Shown piece after piece: positions 8,487-16,311 of a stretch of 64,000 bases of DNA. The notes under the pieces were generated by a model, which saw nothing but the letters and a program-made list of their open reading frames with translations, was not told the DNA's origin and searched no databases. The translations under genes were made by a program, and so were the position numbers. Each line of letters opens with the position of its first letter. The stretch's first letter is position 1. The stretch comes from Vineibacter terrae (lineage in GTDB: Bacteria > Pseudomonadota > Alphaproteobacteria > Reyranellales > Reyranellaceae): the NCBI RefSeq assembly GCF_008039615.1, contig NZ_VDUZ01000021.1, positions 1 through 64,000 of the forward strand. Direction: 5' to 3'.

Positions 8487-9313
8487 TGCGCCTGCCCGGC
8501 AAGCTCGCCCTCGGCGCCGTCCTGATCGGCCTGATCATCCTGGTCGGGCCGCTGGCCGCCCTGGTGGCGCCGGAGGATCCGCGCGTCTGGCAGACCCATC
8601 CGCGCAACCAGTGGCCCAGCGCCGAACACCTGCTGGGCACCACGGCGCTGGGCCAGGACACGTTCTGGCTGCTCAGCTGGTCGGTGCGCAACTCGCTGAT
8701 GCTGGGCGTCAGCGTGGCAGCGCTGGCCACCCTGATCGGCGTCGGCATCGGGCTGCTGGCGGGCTACCGCGGCGGCATGGTCGATCGCGTGCTGTCGTTC
8801 CTGATGGACGCGCTGATCGTGATCCCCAGCCTGCCGCTGCTGATCCTGCTGTCGTCGATGACCAAGGGCCAGACCTCGCTGCTGGCGGTCGGGATCATCC
8901 TGGTGATCTTCAACTGGCCGTTCCCGGCGCGCCAGATCCGGGCCGTGGCGCTCTCCATGCGCGAGCGCGACTTCGTGAACCTGGCCTGGTACTCGGGCGA
9001 GTCGGTGGGCCGCATCCTGTGGCGCCAGATGGTGCCCTATCTGCGCGGCTGGGCGGTGGCCAACTTCATCAACACCATCCTGGTGGTGGTGGCCGTCGAG
9101 TCGAGCCTCGCCTTCCTGGGACTGTCCAACGACAACGTGCCCACCATCGGCACCATGATCTACTGGGCGCTGAAGTACCAGGCGCTGATCGCCGGACGCT
9201 GGTGGTGGCTGCTGCCGCCCATCATCTCGATCATCGTGATCTTCGTCGGCTTCTTCCTGCTGTCCAACGCGCTGGCCGACCGGCTGCGCGTCAACCCGAT
9301 GGCAGCGCGATGA
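8483..9313 (+). CDS. ABC transporter permease, DppC/OppC type
   Basis: 276 residues starting at an ATG that overlaps the upstream stop by four bases. After the first helix come HLLGTTALGQDTFWLLSWSVRNSL, the family's GTDxxGRD-like region, and about five more membrane segments. The EAA-loop region is MRERDFVNLAWYSGESVGRILWRQMVPYLRGW. It pairs with the preceding permease to form the membrane channel. The GTDxxGRD motif is degenerate (GTTALGQD), as seen in divergent sugar-type members of the family. Translational coupling suggests equal amounts of the two permeases. Confidence 0.92.
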   Translation: MMRLPGKLALGAVLIGLIILVGPLAALVAPEDPRVWQTHPRNQWPSAEHLLGTTALGQDTFWLLSWSVRNSLMLGVSVAALATLIGVGIGLLAGYRGGMVDRVLSFLMDALIVIPSLPLLILLSSMTKGQTSLLAVGIILVIFNWPFPARQIRAVALSMRERDFVNLAWYSGESVGRILWRQMVPYLRGWAVANFINTILVVVAVESSLAFLGLSNDNVPTIGTMIYWALKYQALIAGRWWWLLPPIISIIVIFVGFFLLSNALADRLRVNPMAAR

Positions 9314-10269
9314 TCGTGGTCGACAACGTGGTAGCGGGCTACCGCACGCCTGCCGGCCTGGTGAAGGCGGTGGACCGCGTGTCGCTCGAAGTGCGCGACG
9401 GCGAGATCCTGGGCATCGCGGGCGAATCGGGCTGCGGCAAGACCACGCTGCTGAAGCTGCTCTACGGCAGCTTCGGCGACGGGCTGGAGATCTTCTCCGG
9501 CCGCGTCTACTGGCGCGATCCCGACGGCAGGCGCACCATCGACTGCGCCGACTTCCATCGCCACTGGTGGGAGATCTTCTCCTACGTGCCGCAGGGCTCG
9601 ATGAGCGCGCTCAACCCGCTGATGCGCATCGCGCCGCAGATGCTGGACGCCGGCACCGGCGCCAACCGGGCCGACATGGCGGCGCGGCGGGCCCGCATCG
9701 CGCGCACGCTGGCCGAGCTCGACCTGCCGGCGCGCACCCAGCGCCTCTATCCGCACCAGCTGTCAGGCGGCATGCGCCAGCGGGTGATGATCGGGTTGGC
9801 GGCGTACGTCGATCCTGACGTGGTGCTGGCCGACGAGCCGACCACGGCGCTCGACGTGGTGGTGCAGCGCCAGATCCTGGAGAACCTGGTGCGCCTGCAG
9901 CGGGCGCGGCGCAACACGATCGTGATCGTCTCGCACGACCTGGGCCTGCATCGCCAGGTCGCCGACCGCGTCGCCGTGCTCTATGCCGGCCGCCTGGCCG
10001 AGATCGGCAGCAACGACGCCGTGCTGGGCCGGCCGGCGCATCCCTACACCCAGGGCCTGGTCGACTCGCTGCCGCGCCTGGGCGACCGGCAGCCACGCCA
10101 GGGCATCGACGGAAGGCCGCCGGATTTCATGGCCATGCCACCGGGCTGCCGCTTCGCGCCGCGCTGCCGGCGCGCGATCGCGGCCTGCGCCGGCAGCGAC
10201 CCCGATCCGCGCCCGCACGGCAGCGACCGCACCGCTGCCTGCATCCAGCTGGAGGAGGTCGCGGCATGA
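9310..10269 (+). CDS. ABC transporter ATP-binding protein, DppD/OppD type
   Basis: 319 residues. Walker [10 protein letters not shown] (about 38-46), a Q-loop at [12 protein letters not shown], the signature LSGGMRQR, Walker [13 protein letters not shown] and the switch His in IVSHDLG. The C-terminal oligopeptide/dipeptide region contains the Cys pair [11 protein letters not shown], which in this family can bind a 4Fe-4S cluster together with other Cys residues. The start overlaps the previous stop by four bases. It energises the importer together with the next gene's product. Confidence 0.94.
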   Translation: MIVVDNVVAGYRTPAGLVKAVDRVSLEVRDGEILGIAGESGCGKTTLLKLLYGSFGDGLEIFSGRVYWRDPDGRRTIDCADFHRHWWEIFSYVPQGSMSALNPLMRIAPQMLDAGTGANRADMAARRARIARTLAELDLPARTQRLYPHQLSGGMRQRVMIGLAAYVDPDVVLADEPTTALDVVVQRQILENLVRLQRARRNTIVIVSHDLGLHRQVADRVAVLYAGRLAEIGSNDAVLGRPAHPYTQGLVDSLPRLGDRQPRQGIDGRPPDFMAMPPGCRFAPRCRRAIAACAGSDPDPRPHGSDRTAACIQLEEVAA

Positions 10270-11096
10270 CAGGCACGGCGCCGCTGCTGGAGGTGCGCAA
10301 CCTGCGCAAGGTCTACCGGCGCGGCGGCCTGTTCGGCGGCGGCAGCGGCGGCGGGCCGGCGGCGCTGGACGACGTGTCGCTGACGCTGCGCCCGGAGGAC
10401 GGCAAGGTGCTGTCGATCGTGGGCGAATCGGGCAGCGGCAAGACCACGCTGGCGCGCATCGTGCTGCGCCTGGTGACGGCGGATTCCGGCACGGTGAGCG
10501 TGGCGGGCGAGCCGATCATGGCACAAGGCGGCCGCACCATCGACAACCGGGCGCTGCGCAAGCTGGTGCAGCCGATCTTCCAGAACCCGTTCGAGGCCTT
10601 CAGCCTGCAGCTGCCGGTCGAGGAGTACCTCTTCCGCACGGCCATCAATCTCGGCGACGCCGCCATGCGACGCGACCCGCGGCCAGCGATCGACGAGGCG
10701 CTGGCCGCGGTCGGCCTCAGCTACAGCCGGGTCGCGGGCAAGGGCATCCGCGCCTTCTCGGGCGGCGAGCTGCAGCGCCTCTCGGTGGCGCGGGCCCTGA
10801 TCGCCAGGCCGCGGCTGATCGTGGCCGACGAGCCGGTGAGCATGGTCGACGCCTCGCTGCGCATGACCATCGTCAACCTGTTCAAGGAGCTGAGCCAGAA
10901 GCTGGGCGTGGCGTTCGTCTACATCACGCACGACCTCAGCACGGCCTACTACCTGTCGGACGTCATGGCGATCATGCGGCAGGGCGCGCTGGTCGAATTC
11001 GGCCGGCCCGAGGCGATCCTGCAATCACCGAGCAACGACTACACACGCGCCCTGCTGGACGCGATCCCGACGCTGGATCGTCGTTGGAGCATTTGA
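10266..11096 (+). CDS. ABC transporter ATP-binding protein, DppF/OppF type
   Basis: 276 residues, overlapping the previous gene by four bases. Walker A GESGSGKTT, Q-loop FQNPFEAFS, signature FSGGELQRLS, Walker B LIVADEPVSMVD, switch His YITHDLS. A glycine-rich insertion (LFGGGSGGG) replaces part of the loop between the first strands. It lacks the long C-terminal Cys-rich extension of its partner, ending soon after LLDAIPTL. This is usual for shorter DppF proteins. Confidence 0.93.
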   Translation: MTGTAPLLEVRNLRKVYRRGGLFGGGSGGGPAALDDVSLTLRPEDGKVLSIVGESGSGKTTLARIVLRLVTADSGTVSVAGEPIMAQGGRTIDNRALRKLVQPIFQNPFEAFSLQLPVEEYLFRTAINLGDAAMRRDPRPAIDEALAAVGLSYSRVAGKGIRAFSGGELQRLSVARALIARPRLIVADEPVSMVDASLRMTIVNLFKELSQKLGVAFVYITHDLSTAYYLSDVMAIMRQGALVEFGRPEAILQSPSNDYTRALLDAIPTLDRRWSI

Positions 11097-11123
11097 GCGG
11101 AAACGAGGGAGGGAGGAAACAGC

Positions 11124-13004
11124 ATGAGACTGCGCACATGGATCGCCGCGGCGGCGCTGGCCGCGATCGGCTGGGCGGAGGCCGCCTGGTCGCAGGGCAT
11201 GACCGACGTCGGCACGCCGCGCAAGGAAACGCTGGTGGTCGACATCCTGACCGGAAGGGTGGGCAATCCGCGCCGGATGAACCCGTACCTGGAGGGCAAC
11301 GCCCTGGTGCAGGGCCTGCACCAGCTTGGCTACAGCATCCTGTGGGAGATCGACACGGTCAAAGGCACGCAGTACCCGGCGCTGGCCGCGACCCTGCCCG
11401 AGGCGCTCGACGACAGCTTCACCAAGTGGCGCTTCAAGGTGCGCAAGGGCCTGGCGTGGTCGGACGGCGCGCCGTTCAGCTCGGCCGACGTGGTGTTCAC
11501 CGCGCGCATGGCGCTGGACAACCCGAAGCTGCCCTACCACCGCTTCATCGTGAACAACATCAAGGACATCCGCGCGACCGACGACGAGACGGTCGAGCTG
11601 GAGACCGTCAACCCGCTGCCCAAGCTCACCTATTCCTTCGGCGCGGTGATCTTCGGCAACTCGTTCCGCGTGGTGCCCAAGCACATCTGGGAGAAGGTCG
11701 ATCCGCTGACCTTCGAGAACTATCCGCCGGTGACCATCGGGCCGTACAAGCTCAAGGACTCCGATCCCAACGGCTTCTGGTTCCTGTGGGAGAAGCGCGA
11801 CGACTGGCAGCGCACCGACGTCGGCCAGCTCGTAGGCGAGCCCAAGCCGAAATACGTGCTGTTCCGCTCCTACGGGCCGGAGGAGAAGCGCGTCATCGCC
11901 ATGGCGCAGAACGAGATCGACATCCTCACCGACATCACGCCCGAGGCGCTGGAGATCCTGCGCCTGCGCAATCCCAAGGTGAAGGCCTGGTACGATGCCT
12001 TCCCCTGGGCCAACCTGGACGACCCCTGTCAGCGCGGCATCTCGTTCAACGCCACCACGGCGCCCTACGACAAGTGGGAGGTGCGCTGGGCGCTGGCGCT
12101 GGCCACCAAGATCGACGACGTCAGCATCGCCACCTTCTCCGGCATGCTGCGCGCCTCGCCCATCCACGTGCCGCCGATCTCGATCCTGATGAAGAGCTAC
12201 CACGAGCCGATGACGGCGTGGCTGAAGGGCTTCGCGCTGCCGGACGGCTACAAGCCGTTCGATCCGGACTACGCGCTGCGCATGGGCAAGCGCCTGGCGG
12301 CCGAGCGGATCGAGGGCCTGCCCAAGGACGAGGCCGGGCTGCGCCAGCTGTTCGGCGTCGGCTGGTGGAAGCACGACCCGGCCAAGGCGCGCCAGCTGCT
12401 GGAAAGCGTGGGTTTCAAGAAGAACGGCAACGCCTGGCTGCTGCCCGACGGCACGCCGTGGAAGATGACGATCAACGCGCCGGCCGACTTCGAGATCCAG
12501 TCGCAGCGGCTGGCCTTCGCCGTGGCCAACGAGTGGAAGAAGTTCGGCATCGACGTCAACGTGCAGCAGCAGCAGGGCGGCGTGTTCGCCACCGAGTACG
12601 CCACCGGCAACTTCCAGGCCGGCTCCTACTGGAACCAGAACTGCGCCATCGGTCCCGATATCTGGGTGCGGCTGGAGTGGTGGCATGAGCGCTATGTCAG
12701 CCCCAACGGCCAGCCGGCGTCGTTCAACCGCGAGCGCTACAAGAACCCCGAGGTCAGCCGCATCATCGAGCAGATGGCGCGCCTGCCGGTGACCGACCCG
12801 AAGAACGTCGAGCAGGGCACGGCGCTCTTGCAGGAGCTGGTCAAGGGCATGCCGGTGATCCCGATGTTCGGCACGTCCAAGTTCGTGCCGGTCAACACGA
12901 CGTACTGGAAGAACTACCCGTCGGCCTCCAACTACTACGAAGGGCCGTGGTGGTGGTGGTCGAACTTCAAGTACATCGTCGCCCGGCTGGAGCCGGCGCA
13001 GTGA
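11124..13004 (+). CDS. ABC transporter substrate-binding protein, SBP_bac_5 family
   Basis: 626 residues, longer than most DppA proteins (about 530). An N-terminal Sec signal peptide (about 1-25, core IAAAALAAIGWAEAAWSQ) directs it to the periplasm. The SBP_bac_5 motifs are visible: KWRFKVRKGLAWSDGAPFSSADVVFT and later RQLLESVGFKKNGNAWLLPDG. GGGAGGGAGG lies just upstream of the ATG. It comes last in the transporter set instead of first. Long members of this family in sugar loci often bind oligosaccharides, which fits the GH172 neighbour. Confidence 0.92.
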   Translation: MRLRTWIAAAALAAIGWAEAAWSQGMTDVGTPRKETLVVDILTGRVGNPRRMNPYLEGNALVQGLHQLGYSILWEIDTVKGTQYPALAATLPEALDDSFTKWRFKVRKGLAWSDGAPFSSADVVFTARMALDNPKLPYHRFIVNNIKDIRATDDETVELETVNPLPKLTYSFGAVIFGNSFRVVPKHIWEKVDPLTFENYPPVTIGPYKLKDSDPNGFWFLWEKRDDWQRTDVGQLVGEPKPKYVLFRSYGPEEKRVIAMAQNEIDILTDITPEALEILRLRNPKVKAWYDAFPWANLDDPCQRGISFNATTAPYDKWEVRWALALATKIDDVSIATFSGMLRASPIHVPPISILMKSYHEPMTAWLKGFALPDGYKPFDPDYALRMGKRLAAERIEGLPKDEAGLRQLFGVGWWKHDPAKARQLLESVGFKKNGNAWLLPDGTPWKMTINAPADFEIQSQRLAFAVANEWKKFGIDVNVQQQQGGVFATEYATGNFQAGSYWNQNCAIGPDIWVRLEWWHERYVSPNGQPASFNRERYKNPEVSRIIEQMARLPVTDPKNVEQGTALLQELVKGMPVIPMFGTSKFVPVNTTYWKNYPSASNYYEGPWWWWSNFKYIVARLEPAQ

Positions 13005-13010
13005 GGAAAA

Positions 13011-13242
13011 CCCTTCTCCCCGCGAAGGCGGGGAGAAGGTGCCCGATAGAGGCGTTTCGACGCGAAGCGTCGAAACGCCGGAGGCGGATGAGGGGCTTCC
13101 TTCTGCCCGACGCCAATCGTGCAAGGAGGCTTCACATGATCTATCGCGATAATCGCGAAGCCGCGAAGCCCCTCATCCGGCGCTTCGCGCCATCTTCTCC
13201 CTCGGGCGCGCTTCGCGCCCCTGACCTTCGCGGGGAGAAGGG
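13011..13242. repeat. Family B composite palindrome, copy 2, supplying an RBS
   Basis: Same architecture as copy 1. Outer arms CCCTTCTCCCCGC and GCGGGGAGAAGGG-type ends, an inner pair around GGATGAGGGGCTTC (about 13085-13098) and GAAGCCCCTCATCC, plus an added hairpin at 13051-13079 (GGCGTTTCGACG/CGTCGAAACGCC). The right arm ends 9 bases before the aldo/keto reductase ATG and forms its ribosome-binding site. Confidence 0.85.
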
Positions 13243-13251
13243 ACGGCTGTC

Positions 13252-14253
13252 ATGACCCAGCCCATTCCGCGCCACCGCCTGGGCCGCACCCCCATCGAGA
13301 TCACGCGCCTCGGCCTGGGCAGCGCGCCGCTGGGCGGGCTGTTCTCGCCCGTCAGCGACGCCGACGCCGCGGCGACGGTGGCGCGGGCCTGGGATCTGGG
13401 CATCCGCTATTTCGACACCGCGCCGCTCTACGGCTTCGGCCTGGCGGAGCAGCGGCTGGGCGCGTTCCTGCGCACGCAGCCGCGCGACTCCTTCGTGCTC
13501 TCGACCAAGGTCGGTCGGCTGCTGCGGCGCACGACCGCGGGCGAGCCGCCGCCGGATCCCGCCTACAAGGGCACGCCGCCCGAGCGGCCGGTGTTCGACT
13601 TCAGCTATGACGGCGTCATGCGCTCGGTGGACGAGAGCCTGGCGCGGCTGGGACTGGAGCGCATCGACATCCTCTTCATCCACGATCCCGACGACCACTA
13701 CGACGCGGCGATCGGCGGTGCCGTCCGCGCGCTCGACCGCCTGCGGCGCGACGGGACCGTGCGGGCGATCGGCGCCGGCATGAACCAGCACGGGATGCTG
13801 GCGCGCTTCGCCGCGGAAGCGCCGGTCGACGCCTTCCTGCTGGCCGGGCGCTACACGCTGCTGGACCAGAGCGCGCGCGCTGGCCTGATGGCGACCTGCG
13901 CCGCGCGTGGCATCGGGCTGGTGCTGGGCGGCGTCTACAACAGCGGCATCCTGGCCAACCCGCACGAGGGCGCGACCTTCAACTACCAGCGAGCCGCCCC
14001 GGCCCTGCTGGCGCGCGCTCAGCGCCTCGACGGGCTCTGCCGTGCCCACGGCACAGCGCTGAAGGCCGCCGCCATCCGCTTCGCCCTGGCCCATCCCGCC
14101 GTCAGCGGCATCGTGCTGGGCGCGCGCTCGGCGCAGGAGATCGACGAGAACGTCGCGATGGCGCGCATGGACGTGCCGGACGCCTTGTGGGCCGAGATAC
14201 AGCGCGAGGGGCTGGTCGATCCCGAGGCGCCGGTGCCGGGAGGCGGGCCATGA
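13252..14253 (+). CDS. Aldo/keto reductase, D-threo-aldose (L-fucose/D-arabinose) dehydrogenase-like
   Basis: 333 residues, AKR TIM-barrel. The catalytic tetrad is in place: Asp55 and Tyr60 in YFDTAPLYG, Lys86 in LSTKVGR and His144 in LFIHDPDDHY. The N-terminus (RLGLGSAPLGGLF) and the PVFDFSYDGVMRS segment are typical of D-threo-aldose 1-dehydrogenases, which oxidise L-fucose and D-arabinose to lactones using NAD(P)+. Upstream is the importer; the amidohydrolase gene overlaps its stop. This would be the first oxidation step of the imported sugar (inference from family and context). Confidence 0.88.
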   Translation: MTQPIPRHRLGRTPIEITRLGLGSAPLGGLFSPVSDADAAATVARAWDLGIRYFDTAPLYGFGLAEQRLGAFLRTQPRDSFVLSTKVGRLLRRTTAGEPPPDPAYKGTPPERPVFDFSYDGVMRSVDESLARLGLERIDILFIHDPDDHYDAAIGGAVRALDRLRRDGTVRAIGAGMNQHGMLARFAAEAPVDAFLLAGRYTLLDQSARAGLMATCAARGIGLVLGGVYNSGILANPHEGATFNYQRAAPALLARAQRLDGLCRAHGTALKAAAIRFALAHPAVSGIVLGARSAQEIDENVAMARMDVPDALWAEIQREGLVDPEAPVPGGGP

Positions 14254-15119
14254 GCAGCCCGACCATCGACGCCCACCAGCATTTCTGGGATCCGGCGCGC
14301 GCCCATTATCCATGGATGGACGATGCGGCGCTGGCGCCGATCCGCCGCGCCTTCGGGCCTGGCGACCTCGCGCCGCTGCTGGCCGCCAACGGCGTCGATG
14401 CCAGCATCGTGGTGCAGTGCCGATCCTCGCGTGCCGAGACCGAAGAGTTCCTCGCCATCGCGGCGGCGACGCCGTTCGTGATCGGGGTGGTGGGCTGGGT
14501 CGATCTGACCGCGGCCGATGCCGGCGCCAGTATCGATCGCCTGCGGGCCCTGCCCGGCGGCGCCAAGCTGGTCGGCATCCGCCACCAGGTGCATGACGAA
14601 GCCGATGCCGACTGGCTGTCGCGTGCCGATGTGCGACGCGGCCTTCAGGCCGTGCTCGCGCGCGGGCTGGCCTACGACCTGCTGGTGCGCACGCGCGAGC
14701 TGCCGGCCGCGATCGCCGCCGCGCACGACCTGCCACAGGGCCGGTTCGTGCTCGACCATGCCGCCAAGCCGCCGATCACATCAGGCTTCGATCAGCGCTG
14801 GGCCGACCAGCTCGCGGCGCTCGCCGCCTGCCCCAATGTCTGGTGCAAGATCTCGGGCCTGGCCACGGAAGCCGATTGGCGGGCCTGGGACGCCGCGCGC
14901 CTGCAGCCCTACATCGCGCATGCCGGCCGCTGCTTCGGCGCCGACCGCCTGATCTTCGGCTCGGACTGGCCGGTCTGCCTGCTGGCCGGCAGCTATGCCG
15001 AGATCACGGCAGCGGCCGAAGCGGGCCTCGCGGCGCTGGGCGCCGAGGCGCTGCAGAAGGCGCGCGGCGCCAACGCCGCGGCAGCGTATCGGCTGGCGAT
15101 CGGAGAGACCTCATGCTGA
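14250..15119 (+). CDS. Amidohydrolase (COG3618), probable sugar-lactone hydrolase
   Basis: 289 residues, metal-dependent TIM-barrel of the amidohydrolase-2 family. The HxH motif opens the protein (IDAHQHFWDP), another His follows in FVLDHAAKP and the conserved Asp in FGSDWPVC. Members of COG3618 include L-fucono- and L-rhamnono-lactonases. It overlaps the dehydrogenase gene by four bases and the mutarotase gene by seven. That order (dehydrogenase, lactonase, mutarotase) matches the oxidative fucose/arabinose route. It would open the lactone to an aldonate. Confidence 0.87.
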   Translation: MSSPTIDAHQHFWDPARAHYPWMDDAALAPIRRAFGPGDLAPLLAANGVDASIVVQCRSSRAETEEFLAIAAATPFVIGVVGWVDLTAADAGASIDRLRALPGGAKLVGIRHQVHDEADADWLSRADVRRGLQAVLARGLAYDLLVRTRELPAAIAAAHDLPQGRFVLDHAAKPPITSGFDQRWADQLAALAACPNVWCKISGLATEADWRAWDAARLQPYIAHAGRCFGADRLIFGSDWPVCLLAGSYAEITAAAEAGLAALGAEALQKARGANAAAAYRLAIGETSC

Positions 15120-15544
15120 TCGGACTCGACCCGCTGCTGGGCCCGGACCTGCTGCAGGCGCTGCGCGCCATGGGCCATGGCGACGACATCGTGCTGGCGG
15201 ACGCCAACTTCCCGGCGCAGTCGGTGGGAAGGCGCCTGATCCGCTGCGACGATTGCGGCCTGCCGCGCCTGCTGGCGGCCGTGCTCAAGGTGCTACCGAT
15301 CGACCAGGTCGAGCCCGCCGCCGTCGTGGGCATGGAGGTGGTGGGCGCCCCCGGCCGGCGCGAGCCGGTCCATGACGACATCGCACGGCTCCTGGCGACG
15401 CAGGCGCAGCCAGGGGCAGGCCTGGAGCTGATCGAGCGCCACGCGTTCTACGCCCGGGCGCGCGATGCCTTTGCCGTCGTCGCCACCGGCGAACGACGCT
15501 TCCACGGCAACGTCATCCTGCGCAAGGGCACCATCGCGCCGTGA
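15113..15544 (+). CDS. RbsD/FucU-family sugar mutarotase
   Basis: 143 residues, the family's usual length. The signature MGHGDDIVLADANFPAQSVG near residue 20 contains the His and Asp of the active site. The C-terminal ERRFHGNVILRKG resembles FucU. These decameric enzymes interconvert sugar anomers. The gene overlaps the amidohydrolase stop by seven bases and closes the operon. The FucU branch acts on L-fucose; D-arabinose has the same ring stereochemistry without the methyl group, so either sugar fits. A pyranase role (RbsD) is the alternative. Confidence 0.88.
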   Translation: MLIGLDPLLGPDLLQALRAMGHGDDIVLADANFPAQSVGRRLIRCDDCGLPRLLAAVLKVLPIDQVEPAAVVGMEVVGAPGRREPVHDDIARLLATQAQPGAGLELIERHAFYARARDAFAVVATGERRFHGNVILRKGTIAP

Positions 15545-15560
15545 GCGGCAGCCGCCCGTG

Positions 15561-16022
15561 CTATCGGGTGAAAGTGTTCCGCACCCGGACCGATGCGAAG
15601 ACGTACCAGACCCACAGCCCGGTCGTGACGATGGGCGACAGGATCTTGCGAAGTTCGATCTGCTCGCCGAGCGCCCACGGCGACCTGTTGGCCTCGATGG
15701 AAAACAGCAGGATGTCGCCAATGCCCATCACAATCATGGCGAACCACTGAAGCAGGAACAACGTCGGGAAATTCTTGCTTCGCCTGTACATCGCCAAGGT
15801 GCAGCTAATCTGGATGTACAGGAAAGCGGCGCTGAACGCGGCTTCTCCGAAGAATGCGATCGCACCATCCGACGTCGCCATCATGCGCGAATAGGCGGTC
15901 ATGCTGAGCGCCGCGTTGAGGATGGTCGCGACCGGCGCCATCGTCTGACCAATCACGACCAGCATAAACCATCCGCCGAATCCCGAGGGACCGACCCGCA
16001 CGTCTGACACCTCCGATGTCAT
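15561..16022 (-). CDS. DUF2569-like membrane protein
   Basis: About 153 residues with four predicted membrane helices: FGGWFMLVVIGQTMAPVATI, an AAFLYIQISCTLAMY segment, TLFLLQWFAMIVMGIGDILL and a last helix before the C-terminal SVRVRNTFTR. The GGW...SxRVxxTF bookends are those of DUF2569. The start at 16022 is chosen because GGGGAGG precedes it; a longer frame to 16109 has no such site. Convergent with the sugar operon. Lower GC upstream. Function unknown. Confidence 0.72.
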   Translation of the reverse strand: MTSEVSDVRVGPSGFGGWFMLVVIGQTMAPVATILNAALSMTAYSRMMATSDGAIAFFGEAAFSAAFLYIQISCTLAMYRRSKNFPTLFLLQWFAMIVMGIGDILLFSIEANRSPWALGEQIELRKILSPIVTTGLWVWYVFASVRVRNTFTR

Positions 16023-16233
16023 CGACGCCTCCCCAGCTTCACAGCGCTTTGCACGCTCCTTATTCAACCAGAGATAATATAGCACATTGAAGATAATTTT
16101 CAAATACACACTTTATACGTGTAGCACGACATACATCGATCGCAGTTCGCCAGCGTCGCCAAACGCGCAAAAACAGTACTTCTACAGCGATATCATCAAG
16201 CGCAAGGGTGCGATCGCGCGGCTCATACCGCTC

Positions 16234-16303
16234 CGACGTTTCGACGAGAGGCGTCGAAACGTCGTTATCGCGCCGCCTTCTCCCCGCCTTCGCAGGGAGA
16301 AGG
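16234..16303. repeat. Family B fragment (copy 3) and hairpin
   Basis: A hairpin built on GACGTTTCGACG/CGTCGAAACGTC (about 16236-16263) is followed by CCTTCTCCCCGC and GGGAGAAGG (16276-16303), the left-end hairpin of the family B element. The inner 20-bp repeat and the right half are missing. The rest of 16023-16233 is comparatively AT-rich intergenic DNA in which no gene is seen. Confidence 0.65.
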
Positions 16304-16311
16304 ACAGGACC

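Noticed and set aside
13051-13079. GTTTCGACG/CGTCGAAAC hairpin as a second LacI operator
   Set aside because: It shares TCGAAAC with the operator, but it is part of the repeat element, lies inside a transcribed operon, and its palindrome centre differs.
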